Both the position numbers and the translations under genes were made by a program. A stretch of DNA of 64,000 bases from Pachyseris speciosa. Taxonomy: Eukaryota; Cnidaria; Anthozoa; Scleractinia; Pachyseridae. The notes below the pieces were generated by a model. It saw only the letters and a program-made list of their open reading frames with translations. It had not been told where the DNA came from and did no database searches. Location of the stretch: the NCBI GenBank assembly GCA_016490735.1, contig JAEMWC010001018.1:131001-195000 (forward strand). Direction: 5' to 3'. Position 1 is the first letter of the stretch; each line of letters begins with the position of its first letter. Shown here piece by piece: positions 20,569 through 29,819 of the stretch.

Positions 20569-21074
20569 TGATTTTTTTTTCTTCTTCCCATATCCTTGGC
20601 TATTTCTGAAGATTTTTTCTTTTCTTCAAGAAGTTTTTGTGGGGTGATTTGAGTTAATTCGGATGGTTTCAAAAGATTGTGATTTCTTAATATGATTCTA
20701 TCATCTCTATCGAAATTGTTATCGATCGCTAATATGTTGTGTGTCCAATCCTCTTCTTCAGGTGCTTCAATGGCTCCAGGAAGTTCCATACCCATTGTAA
20801 TTGCTCTGCGATTAGCTTCAATAACATCATCAAGTCCTTGTGTTAAGGCTTTTTGATTTTTTTTCAACTGTTTAATGACTTCATCCTGTTTTTCGTCGAC
20901 ACTTTCTTTCACACTCTTCTGGACATCAATAGAGGGTTTCAGCAATTCTGATGTTGTATCATATGCATCCTGTTTTCTGTATTCATAAGTCTTGATAACA
21001 TCACGAACTTCTCTTGTTTTGTTTCCAGCTTCAATTCCACTTTTAAGAAGCCTTTTCATTCGTTCTATATCCAT
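20565..21074 (-). CDS. Unknown coiled-coil protein (169 aa)
   Basis: I chose the ATG at 21074 (MDIERMKRLLKSG) rather than a TTG two codons earlier because TCTAA lies exactly 16 nt before it. Long charged helices at about 30-100 suggest a coiled coil, then an acidic patch (PEEEDW), then a lysine-rich end (MGRRKKNQ). It is the first gene of the leftward structural cluster, divergent from the ATPase. No family recognised; a scaffold or core protein is a guess. Confidence 0.65.
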   Translation of the reverse strand: MDIERMKRLLKSGIEAGNKTREVRDVIKTYEYRKQDAYDTTSELLKPSIDVQKSVKESVDEKQDEVIKQLKKNQKALTQGLDDVIEANRRAITMGMELPGAIEAPEEEDWTHNILAIDNNFDRDDRIILRNHNLLKPSELTQITPQKLLEEKKKSSEIAKDMGRRKKNQ

Positions 21075-21110
21075 ATACAATTGTGTTAGACTAATCTAAA
21101 CTATTTACAT
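21075..21110. promoter_or_regulatory. Bidirectional TCTAA promoter between structural cluster and ATPase
   Basis: Leftward TCTAA (plus-strand TTAGA at 21086-21090) is 16 nt from the ATG at 21074. Rightward TCTAA (21095-21099) is 16 nt from the ATPase ATG at 21111. The two cores are only 4 bp apart (TTAGA-CTAA-TCTAA). Confidence 0.65.
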
Positions 21111-21749
21111 ATGGAAATCCCTAATTATGATATTCAGGGTTTAAAGAATTCATTCAGACAGTTGTATCCGTATATGCCAAAAGATACATTTAGAATGTTA
21201 TTGGCTGGTAATTCTGGATCTGGAAAGACAACATTGTTCATGCATCTGATTATGGAACCATTGGTTTATTATGATCAGATACATCTTTATGCAAAAAATT
21301 TGGATCAAGACAAGTATCAATATCTTCGGAAAGTAATGGAATGAAATAAGCAGTCACATTGGATATCCTGCCTTGGTTTGCAGTCAAGAAGAGATATTGC
21401 CAGTTGAACAAATAAAAGACACAGATTTGCAGCGATTGGTTGTTTTTGATGATTTTGTGACTGATAAAAAACAAGATCAAATCATAAGCTATTTCATTCA
21501 GGGAGACACAAGAACTGTTCAGTCATATATCTCACACAATCATTCTATGGCTGTCCAAAATCAATCAGATTGAATTGCAGTCACTTCTGCCTTTATGATT
21601 TCCCATCCTCAAGAGAAAGGAACTTGATTGCACAAGAACTTGGAATCGACAAGAAGAAATACATTGAAGCAACCAAAAAACCATATTCCTTCTGTTATGT
21701 TGACAAGCCGATGAAAACAATCAAGAGAAATTTTTATGGTGCTGTTTAA
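21111..21749 (+). CDS. A32-like genome-packaging ATPase (FtsK/HerA type), two frame breaks
   Basis: P-loop motor that would pump the genome into capsids. The first 77 codons carry Walker A (LLAGNSGSGKTTL). After a single-base shift at about 21342, which creates a TGA, the next frame carries Walker B (RLVVFDDFV). A second shift at about 21503-21507 leads into the last segment, which is rich in family-like sequence (CLYDFPSSRERNL) and ends at TAA 21747-21749. About 213 residues in total, the usual size for Polinton ATPases. Both breaks are single-base; one adds and one lacks a base relative to the continuing frame. Confidence 0.9.
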
Positions 21750-21765
21750 TCTAATCTAATATTAT
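21750..21765 (+). promoter_or_regulatory. TCTAATCTAA late-type promoter
   Basis: A doubled TCTAA directly after the ATPase stop; the first copy is 16 nt before the ATG at 21766. Confidence 0.55.
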
Positions 21766-21840
21766 ATGGCAATCAATAATTTCCAAAATGTTGAAAAACA
21801 GGAGAATCCAAAAACAGAAAGAATCGAAAAATTAATCTAA
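21766..21840 (+). CDS. Micro-ORF (24 aa) with its own TCTAA promoter
   Basis: It encodes MAINNFQNVEKQ followed by a charged tail. It is very short, but it begins with ATGG in a TATTAT context, is preceded by TCTAA at 16 nt and ends in the TCTAA that precedes the fibre gene. It could be a real peptide or a truncated remnant of a third MGVFN-type gene start. Confidence 0.4.
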   Translation: MAINNFQNVEKQENPKTERIEKLI

Positions 21841-21852
21841 CAAGATTGTATA
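21836..21852 (+). promoter_or_regulatory. TCTAA late-type promoter, fibre 1
   Basis: TCTAACAAGATTGTATA, 17 nt, ends directly before the fibre ATG. Confidence 0.55.
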
Positions 21853-24800
21853 ATGGGAGTTTTTAATTCTCCACAAGATCAAGATAAAACTGAAACTGGT
21901 GAAAGAGGCCCAGCTGGTCCAATTGGTCCCAAAGGTGAAAAAGGTGATAGAGGTGATAGAGGTCCAAAAGGTAATACAGGTGCAATTGGTCCACAAGGAG
22001 CTACTGGAGCTGTTGGTCCCAAAGGTGATGGATTTAGATTAACACAAGATGGTAATTATGACATTGAAAATAAACGTTTGACAGATGTTGGTGATCCAGT
22101 AAATCATTATGATTCTGCTAACTTGGGATATGTTAATGATGCTGTTTTATCAATTGAAGGAACACGTGTTAATCCATTCAAATTTCTTCTTGAAGATACA
22201 TCAAAAACAACTATTCTTAGAAATGCGAATAATCTGCAATTGGAAGATTTTGACAAAAGCCCTTACTCATTTAATAAAATAGCCTTGTCTTTTGTTATTC
22301 CTACTGCTGGTCTTACAACTGTTCTTCGTTTTGATCTGACACAATTGGAAGTTTCAAAGTACACTTTAGTTGTTGAGTTTTATACTGATGGTAGCCCAAA
22401 TAATGCAACAGTCGATGACGACAATCTGTCATCTAATTTAATTGAAAGAAAGGATTCAATAAAAAGAGCATTTCCAAAGACTCATCTTGTTGATGGTTAT
22501 CTCAAAAGAATATTCTTCCTTGAAAAAACAAGTCATGGTTCCACATCAATGGAGTTATTGTTGATTTCACCATATTTACAAAATAATAAAAAACATTATG
22601 TTATAGTTTATGGTGTTTATGGATTTTCTAATATCATTTTATCACATATTCACGACCCAGCTTTTGTAATAGAAGAAGGAAGAATTGTATTTGATCGTGA
22701 GCTTAAAATGAGTTTTCGTAGAATAGTCAATGTTGCATACCCTATATTAAAACAAGACTGTGCAAATAAAAAATACGTTGATGATGCTGCCATATATCTG
22801 ACGAATAATAAAGCGAATATAGCATATGTTAATTCTAACTTTGTGAAAAAAGATGGAAGCGTTGCAATGACTTCTGATTTGAATCTTGGAGGTAACAAAT
22901 TGACTAATGTAGCAGCGCCAACAGCAAACAATGATACAGCTACAAAGGGGTATGTTGATACTGAAATTGCTGGAATTACTGGCATTGATGTTTCACCATT
23001 TCTTAAAAAAGATGAAAGTGTTGCAATGACTGGTGATCTTGACATGGGTGACAATAAAATAACAAATGTTGAGACTCCAAACTCTGATAAAGATTCTGCC
23101 AACAAAAAGTATGTTGATGACCTTGTTTTTTCAGCATCAGGAGCTCAACGCAACCCATTCGCTTTTCTGTTAAAAGACAAATCCAAGTCTTCTGTAGTTA
23201 GTGATGCAACAAACCTTCAAATTGAGAATTTTGACAGATCACCTTATCACATAAACAAGTCGTCATTGTCTTTTTTCATCAAACGAAGAGGCAACTTTAC
23301 ATCCAAAATTCGTTTTAATGTTTCATCTTTGAGAAACAGTCAGTACACTTTTGTTGTTGAGTTTTACTCACCATCAGACCCACACCAAGCTACAATTGGG
23401 CTCGATCTTCGCACATTGAACATACGTGATGTCGGACAGCCATTTCAAAAACCTTTTCTCAAAACCCCATATGTTGATGGTTATATGAAGAAGCTTTTCC
23501 GAATCGAAAAAACTGGTGGCGGTCAAGCGTTAATTGAGGTTTTACTTTCCAGCACAGCTCCTGCGTCTAACACCAAAACACATATCATCGTTTATGGGGC
23601 CTATGGCTATCATACCAATTTGTCTTACTTTGTTCATGACCCAGCTTATGAAATTGAAAACGGCCATGTTGCGTTTGGCAGTAATGTTGACATGAAATTA
23701 AACAAAATCCTCAACCTGCAGGATAACCCCTCAAACCCACAAGACGCTGTAAACAAAAGTTATGTGGACCAGAGGTTGCAAACCAAACTCGATACGGTTG
23801 CACAACAAAATCTAAATATGAACAACAATGCCATTACTGATCTTGCTCCACCCGTCAACGCAGACGATGCGGCGACAAAACGTTATACTGACGAATATTT
23901 TCTCCGACGAGACGGTTCGACTGCAATGTATGGCGATTTGTCGATTGGTGGAAATAGAGTGACTAATTTAGCGGACGTGGTGAATGAAACTGATGCAGTG
24001 AACTTTAGAGTTTTAAATCGAGCTTCACAAACTATCAGAGCAAACACTTTATTATTGAATGGAACAAATGCGATGGCAGCGGATATGAAACTTGGAGGGC
24101 ATAAAATCATTGACTTAAAAGAAGGAACAAATAAAACCGATGCCGTAAATTTAGATCAATTAGAAAAAAGTCATATTTCATCTGCTTCTCATCCAAAGAA
24201 TGCTTTCAAATATTTGATGAATGATATCGATGAAATTAGCACTGAATATGGCTTGACAGTTAATGGATATGTCAATTTACCTCGTTCACCACATTTGATT
24301 TCAAAAAAGGTCATTGATATAGACTTGAATAAAAAGCTAATCATATTTACAGAGCTAAAATTGGTTTTAATATGTACACAATAAAAGATGGAAAATACAC
24401 TTTCATTCTTGAATGGCTATTTCCTGATTATGAAGGAATGAGTCTTAGTAGTGTAACATTCAGTGCAAATGGTGGAATTACATTCATAAAACTGTAGGGA
24501 GAAAATTTGATAACAGAAATGAAGATCATTCGAGATATTTATTATGGATTGAAAAACCATCAGCAAGTTCACCACCTGAATATTTATATTGTACGATTCA
24601 TATTAATGCTAACCCAACTTATCCAAATAAGTACAAAGTTCATTGTGTTGCATATGGTATTGATTTCGAAGCTGCAGACGTTCCATCAAGTGTTTACGAC
24701 TTCTCTGAACCTTTCAAAATCGTGAATGAAACAATACAATTACAAACTGATTTAGATTTGAATGGTTTTGATGTGAAAGAAAATGAAAATTGGTTGTTTG

Positions 24801-25410
24801 GTGGAGACAATGGCGAATTGACAATGCTGAATAATATTAATATGAACACTTATCTGATAAAAGAGGCCAAACTTGGTGGTGATTTAAATCTGAATGGCTA
24901 TAGAATTCATAATAATAGTTTGAATCTATTTCGTTCAAGCGTTACAGGTGTAATCATGGAAACGGCTTTCGATTTGGGTGGATTTGCTCTTTACAGGCCG
25001 AAATTAGGAGGTGATCTAAATTTGAATGGGAATGGAATAATCGGTCAAATACAATATTTAAATTGCTTTGTCAAAGCCAAACAAGGACATAATAAGAATG
25101 CTTTAAAGCCTGTATTGATAAATGGCTCTGAATTTTTAGTTATTCACAACAATAACTTTCATATAAGAATATGTATGTAATACAAGGAACAAAACCCGGA
25201 ATATTCTACTTCAAGACAAAAGCTGAAGGTGCTGGAAATTTGCCATTACCAGCAACAATTTTTGAATACAGACATGGTGCTACGGGTAGAAACATCACAA
25301 CGGTTGACGTCAATAAATCATTATCGAGAGGCTCTTTAATCATTGATTATTCACATCCCAATAGTGGAGAATTTGATACAGCATTCACACTTGAAGTAAT
25401 TATGAATTAA
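21853..25410 (+). CDS. Large collagen-stalk fibre protein, three frame breaks
   Basis: Begins MGVFNSPQ, then Gly-X-Y collagen repeats (about residues 16-58). The body alternates tail-fibre-like repeats (for example SVAMTSDLNLGGNKLTNV followed by ATKGYVD) with two to three copies of a globular module of about 150 residues that starts NPFKFLL/NPFAFLL. The first 843 codons are open. After about 24331-24335 (an A5 run) the third module continues in another frame, shifts again near 24480-24487 and a third time near 25166, and the last frame ends at TAA 25408-25410. The whole would be about 1,185 codons. Likely a trimeric receptor-binding fibre at the capsid vertices; the head segment is the broken part. 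Confidence 0.8.
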
Positions 25411-25426
25411 TCTAAAATAATATTAT
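25411..25426 (+). promoter_or_regulatory. TCTAA late-type promoter, fibre 2
   Basis: TCTAAAATAATATTAT, exactly 16 nt, directly before the ATG and directly after the fibre 1 stop. Confidence 0.6.
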
Positions 25427-26437
25427 ATGGGAGTTTTTAATTCTCCACAAAATCAAGATAATAAAGGTGATAAAGGCGATACTGGTGCAATTGGTCCTAA
25501 AGGTGATAATGGAAATGGTTTTACATTAACACAAGATGGTCACTATGATCTTGGAAACAAACATTTGACTAATGTAAAAGCAGGCAATGATTCTGATCAT
25601 GTTGTAATCAAATCACAAGTTTCAGATATTGTCAGAGATAGTTTTTTGGATTTGTGGGTTTCTGAATTCATCAGATTATACTCTAAATGTACTTATCAAA
25701 TCGACAGAGCGAATAATAATTTTCTAGATATGAATGCAGACAGAAAAGTTGAAACATTGTACGATCTCTCGAATGAAGAAAATAATGCAACGCAACCGAC
25801 TTTGAACATAAGACCCACTGTTTGTACCAAGGCTGAGAAACATAATGGACGTTATTATTTAGACTTTAATGGATCACAGAGAATGATAAGTCAAATCAAT
25901 TTGAATAATGATGTTGTTAATGTCTTCATTGTTTATAAATTAAATTCAAATACAGGTGGAAGTCCATGGAAAAATGGTCTTTTTGGTCATGATAATAGAG
26001 GTTATGATAAGTTTGTCAGCTATTACAATGGTTCAAATTTAGTTATAAGTGGTGTTGATCAATCAAATTGTGTATATTTTGGTTCAGCAGCATCTATACA
26101 AAGTTTCAGAAAAATAGCAGATTATTCAGTAAATGATTTGGGTCAAATAAATGTTTGGCACTGCTTGTCTGTTCACTGGGATAATTTATCTTCTCCAAAA
26201 ACAAACACAAGTAAAATCTATTGGAATAAAAAACATATTGGAAGTTTTACAGCGGCTAACAGAAGTGGTAGTCGGCAAATGACTTTTGGTGATTTGGATC
26301 CTAGCTCCATCGCACCTCTTGACGGTAGTGTTATTTTTTTCTGTGTGTACTTGGATTCTATATTAGACGAAAAAACAATTTCAGATCATCATCAAATTTT
26401 AATCCAACGATATAATATAAATGAACAAAATAATTAG
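25427..26437 (+). CDS. Short collagen-stalk fibre with LamG/ConA-like head
   Basis: 336 residues, intact. The N-terminus MGVFNSPQNQD matches fibre 1, as does the block after a short collagen stretch (about 12-32): TLTQDGHYDLGNKHLTNV against the matching fibre 1 segment. The remainder is a single globular beta-rich domain with features of a concanavalin/laminin-G lectin fold (YYLDFNGSQRM, VNVFIVYKLN, WHCLSVHWDN). Probably an alternative receptor-binding head on the same anchor. Its last 17 bases overlap the next gene. Confidence 0.78.
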   Translation: MGVFNSPQNQDNKGDKGDTGAIGPKGDNGNGFTLTQDGHYDLGNKHLTNVKAGNDSDHVVIKSQVSDIVRDSFLDLWVSEFIRLYSKCTYQIDRANNNFLDMNADRKVETLYDLSNEENNATQPTLNIRPTVCTKAEKHNGRYYLDFNGSQRMISQINLNNDVVNVFIVYKLNSNTGGSPWKNGLFGHDNRGYDKFVSYYNGSNLVISGVDQSNCVYFGSAASIQSFRKIADYSVNDLGQINVWHCLSVHWDNLSSPKTNTSKIYWNKKHIGSFTAANRSGSRQMTFGDLDPSSIAPLDGSVIFFCVYLDSILDEKTISDHHQILIQRYNINEQNN

Positions 26438-26840
26438 ATATGTGAGATGGTTTACTCGGGATGCCGAACGGAAAAACCCTGGTGTTGACAAGAGGATTTT
26501 GAAATCAGCTTTGGTTTATCAGTTTCTATATCACAAACATTTTAACAAGTATGTTGAGGTTAGAGATATCCTTTTGGAGCATGAAGACATTGGATTAATT
26601 GGATATGGTGATGGTTGCCTGACACATTTGCTGGAGCATACTCTTGGATGGATTAATGTGTTGCAAACACATGCAATATTACATGATGCTTTCGGTCGAT
26701 TCTACGTCAAACATTCACTTGACAGAGGATATTCTTATGCTTTCCCCCGTTTCATGACAACGAAATTTAACAAATTGTCACCTCTAAGTGGACAATTGTC
26801 TGGTTTGTGGTACTGTGTGTTCAACAGAATCGTTATATAA
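26421..26840 (+). CDS. Unknown protein (139 aa)
   Basis: Starts MNKIIRYVRWFTRDAERKN inside the end of fibre 2 (17-bp overlap). It is His- and aromatic-rich in the middle (DGCLTHLLEHTLGW) with a basic C-terminus. No family recognised, no clear membrane segment, no TCTAA. The overlap suggests co-transcription with fibre 2. Confidence 0.6.
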   Translation: MNKIIRYVRWFTRDAERKNPGVDKRILKSALVYQFLYHKHFNKYVEVRDILLEHEDIGLIGYGDGCLTHLLEHTLGWINVLQTHAILHDAFGRFYVKHSLDRGYSYAFPRFMTTKFNKLSPLSGQLSGLWYCVFNRIVI

Positions 26841-26849
26841 GCATATTGT

Positions 26850-27335
26850 ATGAAAGACAGAAAGAGCATATTCAACTGGAACCATATTTCAGGTGAATTA
26901 ACAGAAGATCAGGTAAATGAATTAAAAGCCTATTACCACACATATCACAGAAAGTGTTGGGCTCATAAACAGGCTGTTAAACGGTTCAAAAAATGGAAAT
27001 TACTGGGGAATTCCTTGTCCATCATCTTTGCAACTGGGGGTCTCGCCACAAGTGTGGCAACAGGTGGTGTTAGTTTGGTAGCCATCAGTACAGCAGCACT
27101 TTTGATACAAGGGTGGATGAAGCATAAAAACCTAGATTTGAAAATCCAGAATTGCACATATGCTTATCAAAGCTATCAACATCTACTCAATTCAATAAAA
27201 GACAAGTTGAGAAGTGGTGATTTTGATGCTTCAAGTATACAAATCTCAATGAAGAATATCGATGATTATGTGACTGACAATAGTCCAATTATTGATAAGT
27301 ACCTACTGAAATATGATGAAAAATTCACTGCTTGA
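26850..27335 (+). CDS. Two-transmembrane glycine-rich hairpin protein (161 aa)
   Basis: A charged N-terminus (about 1-50), then a continuous apolar Gly/Ala/Thr hairpin at about 51-88 with a central TGGxATSVATGG turn, then a soluble helical C-terminus. It resembles small viral membrane proteins (holin-like, SLATT-like or fusion-like topology) only in layout; no family is claimed. It ends 11 bp inside the convergent VLTF3-like gene. Confidence 0.6.
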   Translation: MKDRKSIFNWNHISGELTEDQVNELKAYYHTYHRKCWAHKQAVKRFKKWKLLGNSLSIIFATGGLATSVATGGVSLVAISTAALLIQGWMKHKNLDLKIQNCTYAYQSYQHLLNSIKDKLRSGDFDASSIQISMKNIDDYVTDNSPIIDKYLLKYDEKFTA

Positions 27336-27888
27336 TAATACTAATAATCTTATCAAATCTCAACAATAGAATCTCAACCCAATATCGATCATAAAATCCA
27401 AGCGTCTTTTTTGATCTAGTAACTATTATTTTATCAAATGGAAGATCAAGCATTAAAAATATTTGCTTAAGCATAAATTTCGTACTTATCATCCTTTTAC
27501 GATTCTTATTCACCAAAGGAAGGACAGTGTCTATCTCTTGGAATATTTTCAATATTTTGCCTTTATCTTTTACAGAAATTTGAAGTCCATTCTTACAACA
27601 TATACCATTTATCACATTTTCAATATGGTACTTCCGATGATATACAGATTTTCGCCGTATTTTATACATATTATTATGAAAGTCAACGTACTCTTTACAA
27701 TAGTCATAGCTGTGGACTGAACCGCAATTTAGACAAACATTTTCACCATCATCGTTAAACATTTTCTGATTATCACAGCAAGGTGCTTTCACACTTTTAA
27801 CAACTTTGACCAATAGCTGATCACAAAAATAACATGACAATTCTCCCATATTCTTTAATTCATTGTGGATTACTGAATTACAACTCAT
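27325..27888 (-). CDS. VLTF3-like late transcription factor
   Basis: 187 residues. The N-terminus has a zinc ribbon of the TFIIB/VLTF3 kind (CYFC...CC...VCLNCGSVHSYDYC). It is followed by the Y-x-R-K-x-x-H element (YHRKYHIENVI) and a helical C-terminal domain with RMISTKFMLKQI and an aromatic end (GFYDRYW), as in poxvirus VLTF3 and its giant-virus relatives. It would act as a late-gene transcription factor in infected cells. It is the only leftward gene at the right end and is separated from the TIR by a short palindrome and an E-box. Assignment is from motif order and composition, not from a search. Confidence 0.6.
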   Translation of the reverse strand: MSCNSVIHNELKNMGELSCYFCDQLLVKVVKSVKAPCCDNQKMFNDDGENVCLNCGSVHSYDYCKEYVDFHNNMYKIRRKSVYHRKYHIENVINGICCKNGLQISVKDKGKILKIFQEIDTVLPLVNKNRKRMISTKFMLKQIFLMLDLPFDKIIVTRSKKTLGFYDRYWVEILLLRFDKIISIIKQ

Positions 27889-27921
27889 TCTATAATATTA
27901 TGTGATATTTTATTTTTATGT

Positions 27922-27943
27922 AACCATCGGATGGTTCCACGTG
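27922..27943. promoter_or_regulatory. Palindrome plus E-box upstream of the VLTF3-like gene
   Basis: AACCATCGGATGGTT (27922-27936) is a perfect inverted repeat around one base, followed one base later by CACGTG (27938-27943). Both lie 34-55 bp upstream of the VLTF3-like ATG, between gene and TIR: candidate operator and host bHLH site. Confidence 0.45.
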
Positions 27944-27952
27944 AGAAATAAT

Positions 27953-28300
27953 AGCTATAGGCGATGACTCATTTCCTGTTTTTCCGAGAATGTCACGCTT
28001 GGTGATTTTTTCCGAGAATGTCACGCATTATAATAAACTATAGATAAAGTGTGCAGACCTTGGTTCCATCAGATTGAGCAACTATAGATTCCATCAAATT
28101 AAATAACTATATATTCCATCAAATTAAATAACTATATATTCCATCAAATTAAATAACTATATATTCCATCAAATTAAATAACTATATATTCCATCAAATT
28201 AAATAACTATATATTCCAGAATACGAGACCAGAAGGCAGTAGTATAGTGTTTGGGGAAAACGAGATCAATTGATTTCGTACCCCCAAACACTATACTACT
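27953..28300. repeat. Right terminal inverted repeat of the Polinton (348 bp)
   Basis: Inverted copy of 8505-8774, with five full 25-bp units (about 28090-28214) against two at the left. The outermost 63 bp (28238-28300) repeat the terminal near-palindrome. Confidence 0.95.
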
Positions 28301-28306
28301 CATGTC

Positions 28307-29007
28307 TTGCTATATTTGTGCTGCTCGAGCCACATATAAACTGCCACTGTTTCTAGCATTCAGTCCTCACCTTGAATTAATTATTCGGGTGGCGCTAAAC
28401 GCTGTTGACTAATTGATTTTTAAAGACGTCACGCCCTCTACTGTTTACTTTATGGAACTTCCTTTGCAGCTATCCAAAAACACGCCTTTAACATTTGGCC
28501 AAAAGTGATCCGACATGGCATGAATACTTCGATAACAACCGCATAATAAATCTTAAATTTGTTTCTTACCACGCATTATCAAAATATGATTCAACTCTAT
28601 CGACTTATATCTATTGGTAGAAGTATTATTTGGAACGATTAAATTACAGAGGACGAATGACCTTGGCGCCTATGAGAAAGCCCTTGTTATTAGTATTCCT
28701 TTTCCGTACGTGAACTGACCATCATAGATCATCAGCTCTACAATCGCTCATACCTCAAATGCCGCGTGAATGGCAATCGAGCTACGCTGGCGAAATCATG
28801 TAATATATAGATTTAGCCAAGCCCAAAAGCGTAGCTCCACGGTATTGAACAACTTCGCATCGCTTTCCTTGCACCAAAATTTTATGTTTTACAGCAGTCA
28901 ACAGGAATTGACGCGGTTCAAAAACTTCAAAACATTAAAGTATTACAAGAAAACAATACACCACGTGTACGCCTTTTTCGAAAACAAATTTAAACAGTCC
29001 AAAAACG
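28307..29007. other. Host flank right of the Polinton, no gene seen
   Basis: CATGTC at 28301-28306 is the right target duplication. A 127-codon open frame at 28770-29153 runs through the MITE that follows and is not supported as a gene. Confidence 0.5.
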
Positions 29008-29330
29008 ATCAAACATTTTCATTCAACATCGTGACGTGTTTGACGAGCATGTTTGACCGTTTAGCCACATCTCTCAACATTGCATTTAAATGGCTTTCCA
29101 TGTTTGATCAAACATTTTCATCCAACATTTCGCATAGGGAAAATAACGCTTGATAGTTTAGTCACCTCAACCAAGAAAGTGTGCACAGCGACAAAAGCAA
29201 CCAAATGAATCACATACTCAAAAATCGTTCTGTGTACCCACTCTGTGTAGTGCTTGGTCAAATATTGTTTGTGCGTTAAGCCACCAAACGGTATGTTTGA
29301 CAAACACGATGTTGGATGAAAATGTTTGAT
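29008..29330. mobile_element. MITE-like foldback, 323 bp
   Basis: gatcaaacattttcat(t/c)caacat occurs at 29008 and again at 29106-29128, and its exact inverse at 29308-29330. The ends also share CGTG and GTTTGaC blocks. There is no coding capacity; target duplication unclear. Confidence 0.6.
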
Positions 29331-29787
29331 CTTTTAGTCGGGGCTTTAATCCTTAACTTTACGAGGACTCATTGCGATTACGTGTTATTAAGATAAGGGC
29401 AAATGTTTCTTAGCGCTGTTGAGGCACAGCCGTCGAAAAACAGTGAGCCAAGCAGAACAAAAACACTCGTTCGCTTGCAAGCAAAACAACAAAACCAACA
29501 ATTCAACTACTTGTTTGGGTCCAAAACGAGTAGAGATGATTGATGAGTGAGCTACAAGATGCCGCGGTAAAGTGAAAGCCCTTGAAGCGTTGAATCATTT
29601 TGTTTTTCAACCACACAATTCGGGCTCGGTACAAGTCGATCCAAGTTTTAAGTTTTTCCTGAGAAAATATTTTGCTCTTCTTTTTTTATTACTTGAAATT
29701 TTACCTTCCGGGGAATCTTTTAACTAGTTCCGGATTTGTAGCGGAGCTCCGGCGGCCCAAACGGCCGCCAAGCGGAGCAGCATACGT

Positions 29788-29819
<32 letters not shown>

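Larger units (their letters stand above)
8505..28300. mobile_element. Complete Maverick/Polinton element, 19.8 kb
   Basis: The ends are exact inverted repeats starting AGTAGTATAGTGTTTGGGG. The element is flanked by a 6-bp direct repeat CATGTC at 8499-8504 and 28301-28306, the duplication length known for Polintons. Inside are all six hallmark genes: protein-primed polymerase B, retroviral-type integrase, A32-like packaging ATPase, adenain-like protease, major capsid and penton-like minor capsid. There are also fibre, PLA2-like, nuclease and VLTF3-like genes. The two terminal repeats are nearly identical outside a tandem-repeat length difference, so insertion looks recent. Several genes carry single-base frame breaks. 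The 6-bp duplication, termini and gene content together make the identification secure. Confidence 0.97.

Noticed and set aside
22650..23105. 151-codon minus-strand open frame inside fibre 1
   Set aside because: It is an antisense shadow of the repetitive fibre coding sequence.
9638..27300. CRISPR array or prokaryotic operon
   Set aside because: No regularly spaced direct repeats with unique spacers. The tandem genes are those of a Polinton in a eukaryotic genome.
28770..29153. 127-codon open frame right of the Polinton
   Set aside because: It runs through both the unique flank and the MITE inverted arm, with no motif or splice context.
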